From positions 558,001 to 622,000 of the forward strand of contig NZ_CP012404.1 of assembly GCF_001305595.1 (NCBI RefSeq): DNA of 64,000 nucleotides. The letters run 5' to 3'. Numbering within the stretch: position 1 is the first letter of the stretch; each line of letters opens with the position of its first letter. Of the stretch, positions 43,501-50,846 are shown one piece after another. The position numbers were made by a program, and so were the translations under genes. Source of the stretch: Azospirillum thiophilum (lineage in GTDB: Bacteria > Pseudomonadota > Alphaproteobacteria > Azospirillales > Azospirillaceae). A model generated the notes under the pieces. It had not been told where the DNA came from and did no database searches. It worked only from the letters and a program-made list of their open reading frames with translations.

Positions 43501-44121
43501 GACCGCCGCCCCCATCACCGCCGCCGAGGCCAGCATGGTCAGCGTGCGCTGCCGGGTCGAGGTCGACCGCCCCGCCTGCCGCCGGATGCCGAGCGAGACG
43601 AAGGCCAGGGCCACGGCGACCACGACCGACACCAGCACCATGCCTGCGTCATAGCGCAGGAAGCCGTCCAGCCGCATGGCCGCCATGCCGGCGTAATGCA
43701 TGGCACCGATCCCCGCGCCCATCAGCACCGCGCCGACGCACAGCTCCTTCAGCCCGGCCTGCTGCGGCCGTCCGATCACCGTCAGGGCCACCGCGCTGGC
43801 CAGCATGCCGGGCAGCGCCGACAGCATGGTGGTGCCGACATCGTAACTGACGCCGCAGGGCAGCGAGAAAGCCAGCATCCCGATGAAATGCATCGACCAG
43901 ATGCCGCCGCCCATGCTGACGGCGCCCGCCAACAGCCACACCGCCCAAGCGAGCCGGCGGGCGGTGGCCAACCGCTGGGCGATCATCAATGCGCCCAGCG
44001 ACGCCAGCATCGCGACGAAGACGGACAGGACGATCAGTCCGGGGGCATGGGTCCCGGCCATCGCCGTCTCCAGCGGACTGGGTGGAGCGGGCCGGAAGAA
44101 GGCATCGAGCCAGAGGGTCAT
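40555..44121 (-). CDS. MHYT-domain hybrid histidine kinase with two receivers and HPt
   Basis: The 1188-residue protein has, in order: an MHYT membrane sensor of seven helices (three motif copies: MHFIGML near residue 78, MHYAGMAAMR near 140, MHYTAMSA near 205), a PAS domain (about 285-400, LQAIFDTVVDGVVTIDSRG), HisKA with VSHEIRTPLNAIMGMAHIL, a HATPase domain (RLFQPFQQADVSITRRFGGT then GLGLVICKRL), two receivers (FADWRMPGRDGLETV; LVLMDMQMPVMDGLEATRR) and a C-terminal HPt with LLVHSLKGVAGQIGAMAL. MHYT domains are proposed to sense oxygen, CO or NO through a metal. It lies directly upstream of the HD-GYP regulator and probably starts that phosphorelay. Confidence 0.94.
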   Translation of the reverse strand: MTLWLDAFFRPAPPSPLETAMAGTHAPGLIVLSVFVAMLASLGALMIAQRLATARRLAWAVWLLAGAVSMGGGIWSMHFIGMLAFSLPCGVSYDVGTTMLSALPGMLASAVALTVIGRPQQAGLKELCVGAVLMGAGIGAMHYAGMAAMRLDGFLRYDAGMVLVSVVVAVALAFVSLGIRRQAGRSTSTRQRTLTMLASAAVMGAAVAGMHYTAMSAAVFFPTPNPDGVGMSLPPTTLAILIVVFAVSMAMTTMAAAFAGQQVETSRALREEVGRRLALEHEAKAGEARLQAIFDTVVDGVVTIDSRGIVQRWSPSAARMFGYRVDEVVGRNVSMLMPEPDRSAHDGYLRHFLDTGEARIIGIGRETTGRRKTGEEFPLELSISQVRLGDELLFTGIVRDVTERKRVQRELEDAVRGADAANRAKSAFVANVSHEIRTPLNAIMGMAHILLRSGLAPGQRDQAAKILQAGRSLLSIINDILDFSKIEAGQLAIEAIPMDLEQVLRGVTDMVVERAAAKGLELVLDVGTDLPSRLVGDPLRLGQILLNYANNAIKFTDSGEIKLTVRDVGRGGSGQDGSGQGSGMVLRFTVSDTGIGLSEEARARLFQPFQQADVSITRRFGGTGLGLVICKRLAELMGGTVGVDSRPGEGSSFWLEVPLGLAADAGPRPLPVLGMRGRRALVVEDNDSTRAVIGDMLRSMTFEVEEAEGGDRAVELVRAAVAAGRPFDIVFADWRMPGRDGLETVKAIRRLSDGPAMPAFVLVTAYGGHEIMHRAAQAAVEEVLFKPVNPSTLLDAATRALGMVVDAAALIPQLPEDAAARSLAGLRILVAEDNPLNQDVVRELLTSAGAGPDIVDDGAAALGRLAAYRYDLVLMDMQMPVMDGLEATRRIRADGGLAGVPVVAMTANAMEADRRACLEAGMDDHLSKPIDPEELYAMVGRWALRPPAAAEPAAPLPPAAPAGRAAALLPPPPPFDRLAPEIDAASALKRVLNNAAMYRSMLGRFQSDQRDTGQRLASALEAGEAAGAELLVHSLKGVAGQIGAMALADAAAVVESLVRAGACGAQPLVRLGEELARVLVAIDRAMPEPEPEAAAAGGPNTAAAGIDIAGGMEAECGELLHRLATMLAEDDPEAQSLLRQEGTALQAALGRDAYGRLAGAVERFDFDEALELVRSLPFHPAPEPAVPA

Positions 44122-44239
44122 TCAGCGGAGCCGGACGGAGCGATTTTAACCGAGCGGATTAGTCGGCTAAAATTGTAGGTATCCGTCCGTTTCCGTCAAC
44201 CGATGCTTTTTGGAAGCACCTACGCAAAAAGGCATGCAT

Positions 44240-44276
44240 GTGCCCCCGTTCTCCCCCTCCCGTGCGGGAGGGGGAA
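44240..44276. terminator. Hairpin downstream of hppD, single copy of the dispersed repeat unit
   Basis: CCCCCTCCC (44253-44261) and GGGAGGGGG (44266-44274) form a strong stem with a four-base loop, 14 bases after the hppD stop on the reverse strand. With the adjacent GCCCCCGTT tail it looks like one unit of the repeat that forms double copies in cobG and elsewhere. It may serve as the hppD terminator. Confidence 0.6.
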
Positions 44277-44287
44277 GGACAGGCCGG

Positions 44288-45361
44288 TCAGGCGGCGTCC
44301 TCCTTCAGCACGCCGCGGCGGATCTGGTCGAGCTCGATGGATTCGAACAGGGCCTTGAAGTTGCCTTCGCCGAAGCCCTCGTTGCCGATGCGCTGGATGA
44401 TCTCGAAGAAGATCGGGCCGATGACGGTCTGGGTGAAGATCTGCAGCAGCAGGCCCTGGCCCTCGGTCGGCGCGCCGTCGACCAGGATGCGGTTGGCACG
44501 CAGGCGCTCCAGATCCTGGTCGTGGCCGGGAACCCGGGCGTCAACGCCTTCGTAATAGGTGTCGGGCGTGTCCTGGAACGGGGTGCCCAGGCCGCGCATC
44601 GTCTCCACCGTGCGGACGATGTCGTCGGTGCCCAGCGCGACATGCTGGATGCCTTCGCCGCGATAATCGCGCAGATACTCGACGATCTGCGACTTGTTGT
44701 CGGCGGACTCGTTGATCGGGATGCGGATCTTGCCGCAGGGACTGGTCATCGCCTTCGACCGCAGGCCGGTCAGCTTGCCCTCGATGTCGAAATAGCGGAT
44801 CTCGCGGAAGCCAAACAGGCGGGTGTAGAAGCCGGCCCACTCCTCCATCCGGCCGGTGTGGACATTGTGGGTCAGGTGGTCGATGTAGGTCAGGCCGGCG
44901 CCCTTGGGATGCTGGTCCACCCCCGGCAGCGGCACGAAATCCACCTCGTAGATGCTGCCGCGGTCGGCGTAACGGTCGACGAGATAGATCAGCGAATCGC
45001 CGATGCCCTTGAGGGCGGGGATGTTCAGCTCCATCGCCCCGACACGCGTCTCCACCCCCCAGGCGCCGAGATCCAGCGCGCGGCGGTAGGCGAAGGCGGC
45101 ATCGGCGACACGGAAGGCGATGGCGCAGATCGACGGACCGTGCAGGGCGGCGAAGTTGCGCGGAAAACCGGCCGGCTCGGCATTGACGATGAAGTTGACG
45201 TCGCCCTGGCGGTAGAGCGTCACGTCCTTGGACCGGTGGCGGGCGATGGCGGTGAAGCCCAGCTGCTCGAACAGGCGCCCGAGCGCCTCGGTGTCCGGCG
45301 CCGTGAACTCGATGAACTCGAATCCGTCGGTCTTCATCGGGTTTTCCCACATATCGGCCAT
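44288..45361 (-). CDS. hppD: 4-hydroxyphenylpyruvate dioxygenase
   Basis: HppD converts 4-hydroxyphenylpyruvate to homogentisate in tyrosine degradation, using Fe(II) and O2. The 357-residue product has the family's two vicinal-oxygen-chelate halves; iron ligands are the histidines in YIDHLTHNVHTG and GIQHVALGTDDIV and the glutamate in IGPIFFEIIQRIGN, and the C-terminal GFGEGNFKALFESIE is typical. The ATG at 45361 is the natural start. A divergent Lrp-type regulator is encoded 136 bases away, with an inverted repeat between them, which suggests control by amino-acid supply; Lrp-type regulators are common next to hppD. Confidence 0.95.
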   Translation of the reverse strand: MADMWENPMKTDGFEFIEFTAPDTEALGRLFEQLGFTAIARHRSKDVTLYRQGDVNFIVNAEPAGFPRNFAALHGPSICAIAFRVADAAFAYRRALDLGAWGVETRVGAMELNIPALKGIGDSLIYLVDRYADRGSIYEVDFVPLPGVDQHPKGAGLTYIDHLTHNVHTGRMEEWAGFYTRLFGFREIRYFDIEGKLTGLRSKAMTSPCGKIRIPINESADNKSQIVEYLRDYRGEGIQHVALGTDDIVRTVETMRGLGTPFQDTPDTYYEGVDARVPGHDQDLERLRANRILVDGAPTEGQGLLLQIFTQTVIGPIFFEIIQRIGNEGFGEGNFKALFESIELDQIRRGVLKEDAA

Positions 45362-45433
45362 GGTCGCGTCTCCGGGTGGATGTGATGCGGTCAGTATGGC
45401 TGACTGTTGATGGAAATAGCTTTCAAAGCGACG

Positions 45434-45476
45434 CGGCCAGACCTATGATTTTGGCAGGATTCCTCATATCTGGCCG
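45434..45476. promoter_or_regulatory. Inverted repeat in the hppD-lrp divergent promoter region
   Basis: CGGCCAGA (45434-45441) and TCTGGCCG (45469-45476) form a perfect inverted repeat with a 27-base centre that is itself partly symmetrical (CTATG ... CATAT). It lies between two divergent genes, one an Lrp-type regulator, and is a good candidate for that regulator's site. Confidence 0.5.
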
Positions 45477-45497
45477 TCTGACCGGAGAAATTTTCCG

Positions 45498-45977
45498 TTG
45501 TCTGCTTCCCTGTCGGAAATCGACGTCAAAATCCTGATTGCCCTGCAGGAGGATTCGCGCCTGACCGTGCAGGAGCTGGCGGATCGCGTCGGCTCCTCCC
45601 CCTCCTCCTGCTGGCGGCGGCTGCGCTCGCTGGAGGAGACCGGGGTGATCCGCCGCTACACGGCGCTGGTCGATCCCAAGGCGGTGTCGGTCGGCGAATG
45701 CGTCTTCGCCCATGTCACGCTCGACCATCATTCGGCCGAGACCGCCGCCGTCTTCATCGAGGCGGTGCGCAAGCGGCCGGAAGTGCTGGAATGCTACGCG
45801 GTGTCGGGCGATGCCGACTATCTGCTGCGGGTCGCGGTGACGGCGATCGCCGACTACAACCGCTTCCTGGAGGAGTTCGTCTTCCAGTTGCCCTTCCAGG
45901 TCCGCATCCGCTCCAACTTCGCCCTGAAGGAGATCAAGTTCGAGACGGCGCTGCCGTTGGGAAGCGGGGCGCCGTAG
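45498..45977 (+). CDS. Lrp/AsnC-family transcriptional regulator, divergent from hppD
   Basis: The 159-residue protein has an N-terminal winged helix (SEIDVKILIALQEDSRLTV, LADRVGSSPSSCWRRLRSLE) and a C-terminal RAM domain (VFAHVTLDHH, VLECYAVSGDADYLLRVAV). It is similar along its whole length to the Lrp protein at 27099-27578. The start is TTG at 45498; no ATG gives a full-length product. Because it is divergent from hppD across a 136-base gap with an inverted repeat, it probably regulates hppD and itself. The effector is likely an aromatic or branched amino acid, but the sequence does not show which. Confidence 0.9.
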   Translation: MSASLSEIDVKILIALQEDSRLTVQELADRVGSSPSSCWRRLRSLEETGVIRRYTALVDPKAVSVGECVFAHVTLDHHSAETAAVFIEAVRKRPEVLECYAVSGDADYLLRVAVTAIADYNRFLEEFVFQLPFQVRIRSNFALKEIKFETALPLGSGAP

Positions 45978-46000
45978 CCGTCCCGTCCCGTCTCCCGCCC

Positions 46001-47149
46001 CTACCCCGCCACCCGCCGCTTGGCCCGCATGGCGGCCGCGGCGGCTGCGGGATGCGGGCCGGCGATGCGGTCGAGCAGCAGGTCCAGGCCGGTCCGGCTG
46101 GTCTCGTAGGCGACGCGGGCGCGGGTCAGCGTCTGTGCCGACGCGACAGCAAGCGCCTCGCGGTCGTCGGCCCAGGCCGCCAGGATCGGCAGCGCCGCCT
46201 TCACGAAGTCGGCGTCCTGCGGCACCAGCCCGTCGGCCGGGATGTCAGAGCCGATGCAGCCGCGCTCGTAGGCCAGCACCGGCACGCCGGCGGCCATCGC
46301 CTCGAACAGGACCAGCGGCTGCGCCTCGTTGCGGTAGCGGGTGGGGAAGACGAAGACGTCGATGTCGCGGTAGAAGGCCTCCTTGGCCTCGCCATGGACC
46401 GGGCCGTGATATTCGACCGCGCCGTCGAAGGCCATCAGCCCGGCGGCGACCATGGCATCGTCCCTGGGCTTCAGCCCCGGCCCGGCCAGCACCAGCCGGG
46501 CGTCGACGCCGTCCTGCTGCAGCGCGCGCAGCAGGGCGAACAGCGTGTCCAGCCCCTTGTCGGCGCACAGGTTCGACAGATGGCCGATGCGCAGCGGCCC
46601 GTCGCGCCGCGGGCGCAGGGCGGCGGCGGGGACGGAGAAGATGGCGTTCGACATGGTCATGCAGGTCCGCGCCGCCGGATAGACCGACTGGAAACGCATC
46701 TGCATCGCCGGGCACAGCAGGACATGGGTGCAGCCGGCCCCGGCGATCCGGGTCAGCAGCCGCATCCGCCAGGTGGGCTTGGCAATGGTGGCGAAGGAAT
46801 GATGGTGCAGCACCCGCTCGTAGCCGAGCATCCGCGCCGTGCCGGCCAGCGCCGCGGTGTAGAGCGCGCCCCAGCCGGAATCGACCGGCATGTAGAACCG
46901 CCGGTCCGGGCGCCGGATGCCTCCGAACAGCCGGCCGACCGTGCCGAACACCCGCCCCGCCTTGCGCAGGTGGTAGGCCGCGCCGCCGCCGTTCCAGCCC
47001 GGCGACAGGTCGGCGACCTCGACATCGCCGCGCCCCCGCATCCGGTCGCGCAGACGGTCCAGCACCAGGGCGGTCACCCGGCTCATCCCGTCCACCGGCG
47101 GCGGCAGCCGCCCGGAGACGACCACATGGGGACGCGCGTTCGGTTCCAT
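46001..47149 (-). CDS. GT4-type glycosyltransferase
   Basis: The 382-residue protein is a GT-B fold glycosyltransferase, probably adding one sugar to the repeat unit of the exopolysaccharide. The N-terminal domain starts HVVVSGRLPPPVDGMSRV, with the glycine-rich loop for the acceptor side; the C-terminal family 1 domain includes LRIGHLSNLCADKGLDTLF, VEYHGPVHGEAKEAFYRDID and the donor-binding LVLFEAMAAGVPVLAY with its glutamate. ATG 47149 directly follows the stop of the upstream glycosyltransferase gene with a two-base gap. It is the last gene of the reverse polysaccharide operon. Donor and acceptor cannot be deduced. Confidence 0.87.
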   Translation of the reverse strand: MEPNARPHVVVSGRLPPPVDGMSRVTALVLDRLRDRMRGRGDVEVADLSPGWNGGGAAYHLRKAGRVFGTVGRLFGGIRRPDRRFYMPVDSGWGALYTAALAGTARMLGYERVLHHHSFATIAKPTWRMRLLTRIAGAGCTHVLLCPAMQMRFQSVYPAARTCMTMSNAIFSVPAAALRPRRDGPLRIGHLSNLCADKGLDTLFALLRALQQDGVDARLVLAGPGLKPRDDAMVAAGLMAFDGAVEYHGPVHGEAKEAFYRDIDVFVFPTRYRNEAQPLVLFEAMAAGVPVLAYERGCIGSDIPADGLVPQDADFVKAALPILAAWADDREALAVASAQTLTRARVAYETSRTGLDLLLDRIAGPHPAAAAAAMRAKRRVAG

Positions 47150-47151
47150 CG

Positions 47152-48393
47152 TCAACTCCCGGTCAGGGCCGCCCCGGCGGACGGGCCGTGTCGGCCCCCC
47201 TCCGGTTCGGCGGAATAGTCGGACGCAAACTCCGCATCGGCGCTGCGCTCCGCCTTCGGGCCGCCCAGCGCCACCACCGCCTTCTCCACCGACAGGGCGA
47301 AGAAGCTGGCATCGGCCAGCGCCTGGAAGGGCCGGCCGTTCAGGCTCAGGCGGCGCCACTCCGCCTCGTCCCCCGCCACCGACAGCATGTAGCGCGCCAG
47401 CCCCTCGGGGTTGTCCGGCTCCACGATGTGGCCGTTCAACCCGCTGCGGACCAGAACGTCACGGGCGCCGCACTGGTCGGACAGAATGGTCGGCACCCCC
47501 ATGGCCAACGCCTCGTTCACCACCAGCCCGAACTGCTCCTCCAGCGACGGCAGCAGCAGGCACAGCGTCGACCCCAGCGTCTCGGCGATCCCCTTCTCCT
47601 GCAGAAAGCCGCGGAAGACGACCTGTCCGTCCAGCCCGCGCCGCGTCACCTCGGCCCGCAGTTCCGCATCCAGGGGACCGGAGCCGCAGAGGTGCAGCGG
47701 ACGGGCGGACGGGCCGGCCAGCCGCCGGTAAATGTCGTAGGCTTCGACCGCCCGGAACAAGTTCTTCTTCGGGACGAAGCGCGCGATGATGGTGAAGTGC
47801 CGGTCGGCGAAGGGTACTCCCCCCGGGGCCGGCTCCATCCCGGACAGGCGGCGGATGCGGTCGAGCGACAGCGTGTCGTACCCGATATAGAGCCGCTCCT
47901 TCGGCAGCCCGAGCAGGCGGAAGTAATCCACCGTGCGGTGGCTGCCGCCGATCCCCGCCTGATAGGGGGCGTAGAAGAAGCTTTTCACAATCTCGCGCCA
48001 CAGGATGCGCGGCTTGTCGTCGTATTTGGACGCGTTCATGTTGATGACCTTGCGCCCCGTCAGCCGCATGGTCAGCGCCAGTGCGAAGACGTCCGGATCC
48101 TCGTAATGGCACAGGAAGACATAACGGGCGTCGACGCGCCGGCATTCGCGCAGCAGGGCGCGGTAGACGGCGGCCCTGGACAGGTCGGCCTTGGACCGGC
48201 CGGGGAACAGGGTGATCTTGCGGAAATTCTGCCCGGCCCCCGTCTGGTCCCAGGCATAGGTATGCGATTTCGACCCGACCTCCAGTCCGATCACGTCGTA
48301 GACACGGCCCAGCCGGCGGCCGACCGCCTCCAGCCGGTCCATATGGTAGGGGCCGAACATCTCCCAGCTGAAGACCAGGGCGGGCTTCTTCAT
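47152..48393 (-). CDS. Glycosyltransferase family 1/4
   Basis: The 413-residue protein has a GT-B fold. N-terminal features are ALVFSWEMFGPYHMDRLEA and YVFLCHYEDPDVFALAL; the C-terminal half shows FTIIARFVPKKNLFRAVEA, LHLCGSGPLDAELR and the donor-site motif LPSLEEQFGLVVNEALAMG followed by VPTILSDQCGARDVL. The ATG overlaps the preceding gene's stop (ATGA), and the next glycosyltransferase follows two bases after this stop, so three glycosyltransferases are translationally linked. The sugar specificity is unknown. Confidence 0.87.
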   Translation of the reverse strand: MKKPALVFSWEMFGPYHMDRLEAVGRRLGRVYDVIGLEVGSKSHTYAWDQTGAGQNFRKITLFPGRSKADLSRAAVYRALLRECRRVDARYVFLCHYEDPDVFALALTMRLTGRKVINMNASKYDDKPRILWREIVKSFFYAPYQAGIGGSHRTVDYFRLLGLPKERLYIGYDTLSLDRIRRLSGMEPAPGGVPFADRHFTIIARFVPKKNLFRAVEAYDIYRRLAGPSARPLHLCGSGPLDAELRAEVTRRGLDGQVVFRGFLQEKGIAETLGSTLCLLLPSLEEQFGLVVNEALAMGVPTILSDQCGARDVLVRSGLNGHIVEPDNPEGLARYMLSVAGDEAEWRRLSLNGRPFQALADASFFALSVEKAVVALGGPKAERSADAEFASDYSAEPEGGRHGPSAGAALTGS

Positions 48394-49685
48394 GCTGCCT
48401 CTCCCAACAGAAGACGGGCGTAGCGGTCGAGCACCACGGCGCGGGTGGCATGCAATTCGACCCAGGCGCGGCCGCGGCGGCCCATGGCGGTGGCGCGGGC
48501 CGGGTCGGACAGCAGGGCGGCCACCGCCTCGGCCATCGCGCGCGGCTCCTCCGGCGGCGTGCACAGGAAGGCACCGACCTGCGCCTCCAGCGTGGCCAGC
48601 GCCGACCCCGGCAGGCAGGTGCTGACGAAGGGGCGGCCGGCGGCGAGGATGGTCACCGCCTTGCCGGGCATGGCGAAGGCCGCGCCCTCCGGCCGCTGCG
48701 GCACGAGATGGACGTCGCCCTCCGCCATCGCCTCGTTCAGCCGGTCCTTGGGCGCCAGCGGCTGGAAGACCACATTGGCGAGCCCCATGGCGGCGGCGCG
48801 GGACTTCAGCTCCTCCTCCAGCCCGCCCTGCCCGCGCAGCAGGACGCGGGCCTGCGGCATCAGCCCGGCCAGATGGCCGGCCATGTCCAGCACCTGTTCC
48901 AGTCCCTGCTTGCGGGCGAAGGCGCCGCTGTAGAGCGCGGTCGGCGGCTGGTCGGGCCGCGGCAGCGGATGGACCGCATCGGCATCGACATGCGGCGGGA
49001 TCACCATGATCGGCCGGGTGACGCCGAGGTCCTCCAGCACGCCGCGCATCGGTTCCGACAGGACGACGATGGCGTCGGCGCGGTTCAGGGCGGTGCGCTC
49101 CATGGCGCGGATCGCCTTGACCGCCGCCTTGCCGCCCATGCCGAGCGCACCGGCAAGGCCGGACTGGATGTCGTGGACGATGGCGATGTGCCGGCCGCCG
49201 GGCGCCCTGAAGCGGTCGGCGAGCGCCACCGACAGGATCGACGGGCAGAGCGACAGCACCGCCTTGTGCCGGCCGACCCGGCCGCGGGCCAGCACGGCGA
49301 CGAAGCCGGCATGCAGCACGCCCTCATGGATCAGCCGGGCCTTCATGCCGCCGCCGGCCGGCGGGATGGTGCGCAGCCGCTCGATCAGCACCCCGTCCAC
49401 CGTCAGGCTGTCCTGCGACCCGTCGGCGTAGCCGTCATAGACCCTGTTGCCGGGATAGTTGGGCCGCGCGGTCAGCACCGTGGTTTCGGTCCCGGCCGCC
49501 GCGAAGGCGGTGGCGAGGTCGGTCATCATCGGCGCACTGCCGGCCGGCTCCGGCCAATAGCTCTGCGCCACCAGCAGCAGTTCCTCCGGAACGGGCACGT
49601 CCGACAGGGACGGCATCGCCGAGGCGGGATCGGCCGACGGCCGGTTCCTGACCGGCTGCCGCAGTTGGATGGACTCGTCCGGCAT
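48390..49685 (-). CDS. WcaI-type GT4 glycosyltransferase
   Basis: The 431-residue protein resembles colanic-acid WcaI-like glycosyltransferases. The N-terminal domain contains LLLVAQSYWPEPAGSAPMMT and TTVLTARPNYPGNRVYDGY, typical of this branch; the C-terminal domain contains TALYSGAFARKQGLEQVLDM, LRGQGGLEEELKSRAAA and the donor-site region around AMPGKAVTILAAGRP. The start at 49685 (ATG) is six bases after the fcl stop. A longer leader of about 30 residues precedes the conserved part and could be cytoplasmic linker. It fits with the fucose pathway gene upstream, but transfer of fucose is not shown. Confidence 0.87.
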   Translation of the reverse strand: MPDESIQLRQPVRNRPSADPASAMPSLSDVPVPEELLLVAQSYWPEPAGSAPMMTDLATAFAAAGTETTVLTARPNYPGNRVYDGYADGSQDSLTVDGVLIERLRTIPPAGGGMKARLIHEGVLHAGFVAVLARGRVGRHKAVLSLCPSILSVALADRFRAPGGRHIAIVHDIQSGLAGALGMGGKAAVKAIRAMERTALNRADAIVVLSEPMRGVLEDLGVTRPIMVIPPHVDADAVHPLPRPDQPPTALYSGAFARKQGLEQVLDMAGHLAGLMPQARVLLRGQGGLEEELKSRAAAMGLANVVFQPLAPKDRLNEAMAEGDVHLVPQRPEGAAFAMPGKAVTILAAGRPFVSTCLPGSALATLEAQVGAFLCTPPEEPRAMAEAVAALLSDPARATAMGRRGRAWVELHATRAVVLDRYARLLLGEAA

Positions 49686-49691
49686 CGGGGC

Positions 49692-50681
49692 TTACTCCGC
49701 CGCCTGCCGGGGGGGCGCCTGCCGGGGGGGCGCCTGCCGCGCACCGCGTTCGGGGGCGGCGTTCTCCAGGAACCACGTATAGGTCCGGCGCAGCCCCTCC
49801 TCCAGCGCGACCTTCGGCCGCCAGCCGGTGGCGGACAGGCGCGACACGTCCATCAGCTTGCGCGGGTGGCCGTCGGGCTTGGTCAAATCGTGGGTCAGCG
49901 TGCCGGGATAGCCGACGGTCTCGCGGATCAGCGCGGCGAGATCGGCGATGGCGATGTCGTCGCCCGGCCCGACATTGATGATCTCCTCGCCGTCGTAATG
50001 GTCCATCAGGTGCAGGCAGGCGTCCGCCATGTCGTCGACATAGAGGAACTCGCGCCGCGGCGTGCCGGTGCCCCACAGCGTGACCGTCGGGTCGCCCGCC
50101 ATCTTCGCATCGTGGAAGCGGCGGATCATGCCCGGCAGCGCATGCGAGGTCTCGGGCTCGAAATGGTCGCCGGGGCCGTAGAGGTTCGACGGCATGGCGC
50201 AGATGGCGTTGAAGCCGAACTGGCGCCGGTAGGCCTGGGCCATGACGATGCCGGCGATCTTGGCGACGGCATAGGGCTTGTTGCTCGGCTCCATCGGGCC
50301 GGACAGCAGCGCCTCCTCCTTGATCGGCTGCTCGGCGTATTTCGGGTAGAGGCAGGAGGATCCGAGGAACAGCAGTTTCTTGACGCCGGCGCGCCAGGCG
50401 GCGTCGATGACGTTGGTCTGGATCAGCAGGTTGTCGCGGATGAAGTCGCCGCCGAAGCGGTCGTTGGCGAGGATGCCGCCCACCTTCGCCGCAGCCAGGA
50501 TCACCTGGTCGATGCCCTCGCGGTCGAAGAAGGCGCGCACCGCCGCCTGATCGGTCAGGTCGAGCTGCGAGCGGTCGCGGATCACGAGGTCGGTATGCCC
50601 GGCCTCCGTCAGCCGCCGCAGAATGGCGGACCCGACGAGGCCCCGGTGGCCGGCGACGAAGATACGGCTGTTGCGGTCCAT
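49692..50681 (-). CDS. fcl: GDP-L-fucose synthase
   Basis: Fcl epimerises and reduces GDP-4-keto-6-deoxy-mannose to GDP-L-fucose. The 329-residue product is a short-chain dehydrogenase: NADP loop FVAGHRGLVGSAILRRL, VILAAAKVGGILAN, the catalytic serine in LFLGSSCLYPK and YAVAKIAGIVMAQ (Tyr-x-x-x-Lys), then NLYGPGDHFEPETSH. ATG 50681 begins the conserved protein; the longer open frame upstream runs through an intergenic repeat. The last residues (RQAPPRQAPPRQAAE) come from a 15-base tandem repeat at 49701-49740 and are an added tail. The partner gmd (GDP-mannose dehydratase) is not in the window. Confidence 0.92.
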   Translation of the reverse strand: MDRNSRIFVAGHRGLVGSAILRRLTEAGHTDLVIRDRSQLDLTDQAAVRAFFDREGIDQVILAAAKVGGILANDRFGGDFIRDNLLIQTNVIDAAWRAGVKKLLFLGSSCLYPKYAEQPIKEEALLSGPMEPSNKPYAVAKIAGIVMAQAYRRQFGFNAICAMPSNLYGPGDHFEPETSHALPGMIRRFHDAKMAGDPTVTLWGTGTPRREFLYVDDMADACLHLMDHYDGEEIINVGPGDDIAIADLAALIRETVGYPGTLTHDLTKPDGHPRKLMDVSRLSATGWRPKVALEEGLRRTYTWFLENAAPERGARQAPPRQAPPRQAAE

Positions 50682-50729
50682 GCGGGCCGTCTCCTTGAAT
50701 GGTCTTGTGCGAGCAGTTGCCGCCCGTTT

Positions 50730-50834
50730 CCCCCACCCCGACCCTCCCCCGCTGGGCGGGGGAGGGAGATTGGCGCATGTTTGGGAAAATGGCGGCAGTC
50801 CCTCCCCCGCCCAGCGGGGGAGGTTAGGTGGGGG
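50730..50834. repeat. Palindromic double-hairpin repeat upstream of fcl
   Basis: Outer arms CCCCCACC (50730) and GGTGGGGG (to 50834) enclose two hairpins of the type CCCTCCCCCGC-GCGGGGGAGGG around a variable centre. The unit is the same as in cobG, but here the tails lie outside and the hairpins inside, that is, the two units are in the opposite relative orientation. It fills most of the gap between the epimerase gene and fcl. Confidence 0.75.
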
Positions 50835-50846
50835 CAAACGGCGCCC

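Noticed and set aside
40441..44178. Very long forward open frame of more than 1200 codons opposite the MHYT kinase gene
   Set aside because: It is antisense to a clearly conserved protein, is rich in His/Arg/Gln/Gly as GC-rich shadow frames are, and has no recognisable domain.
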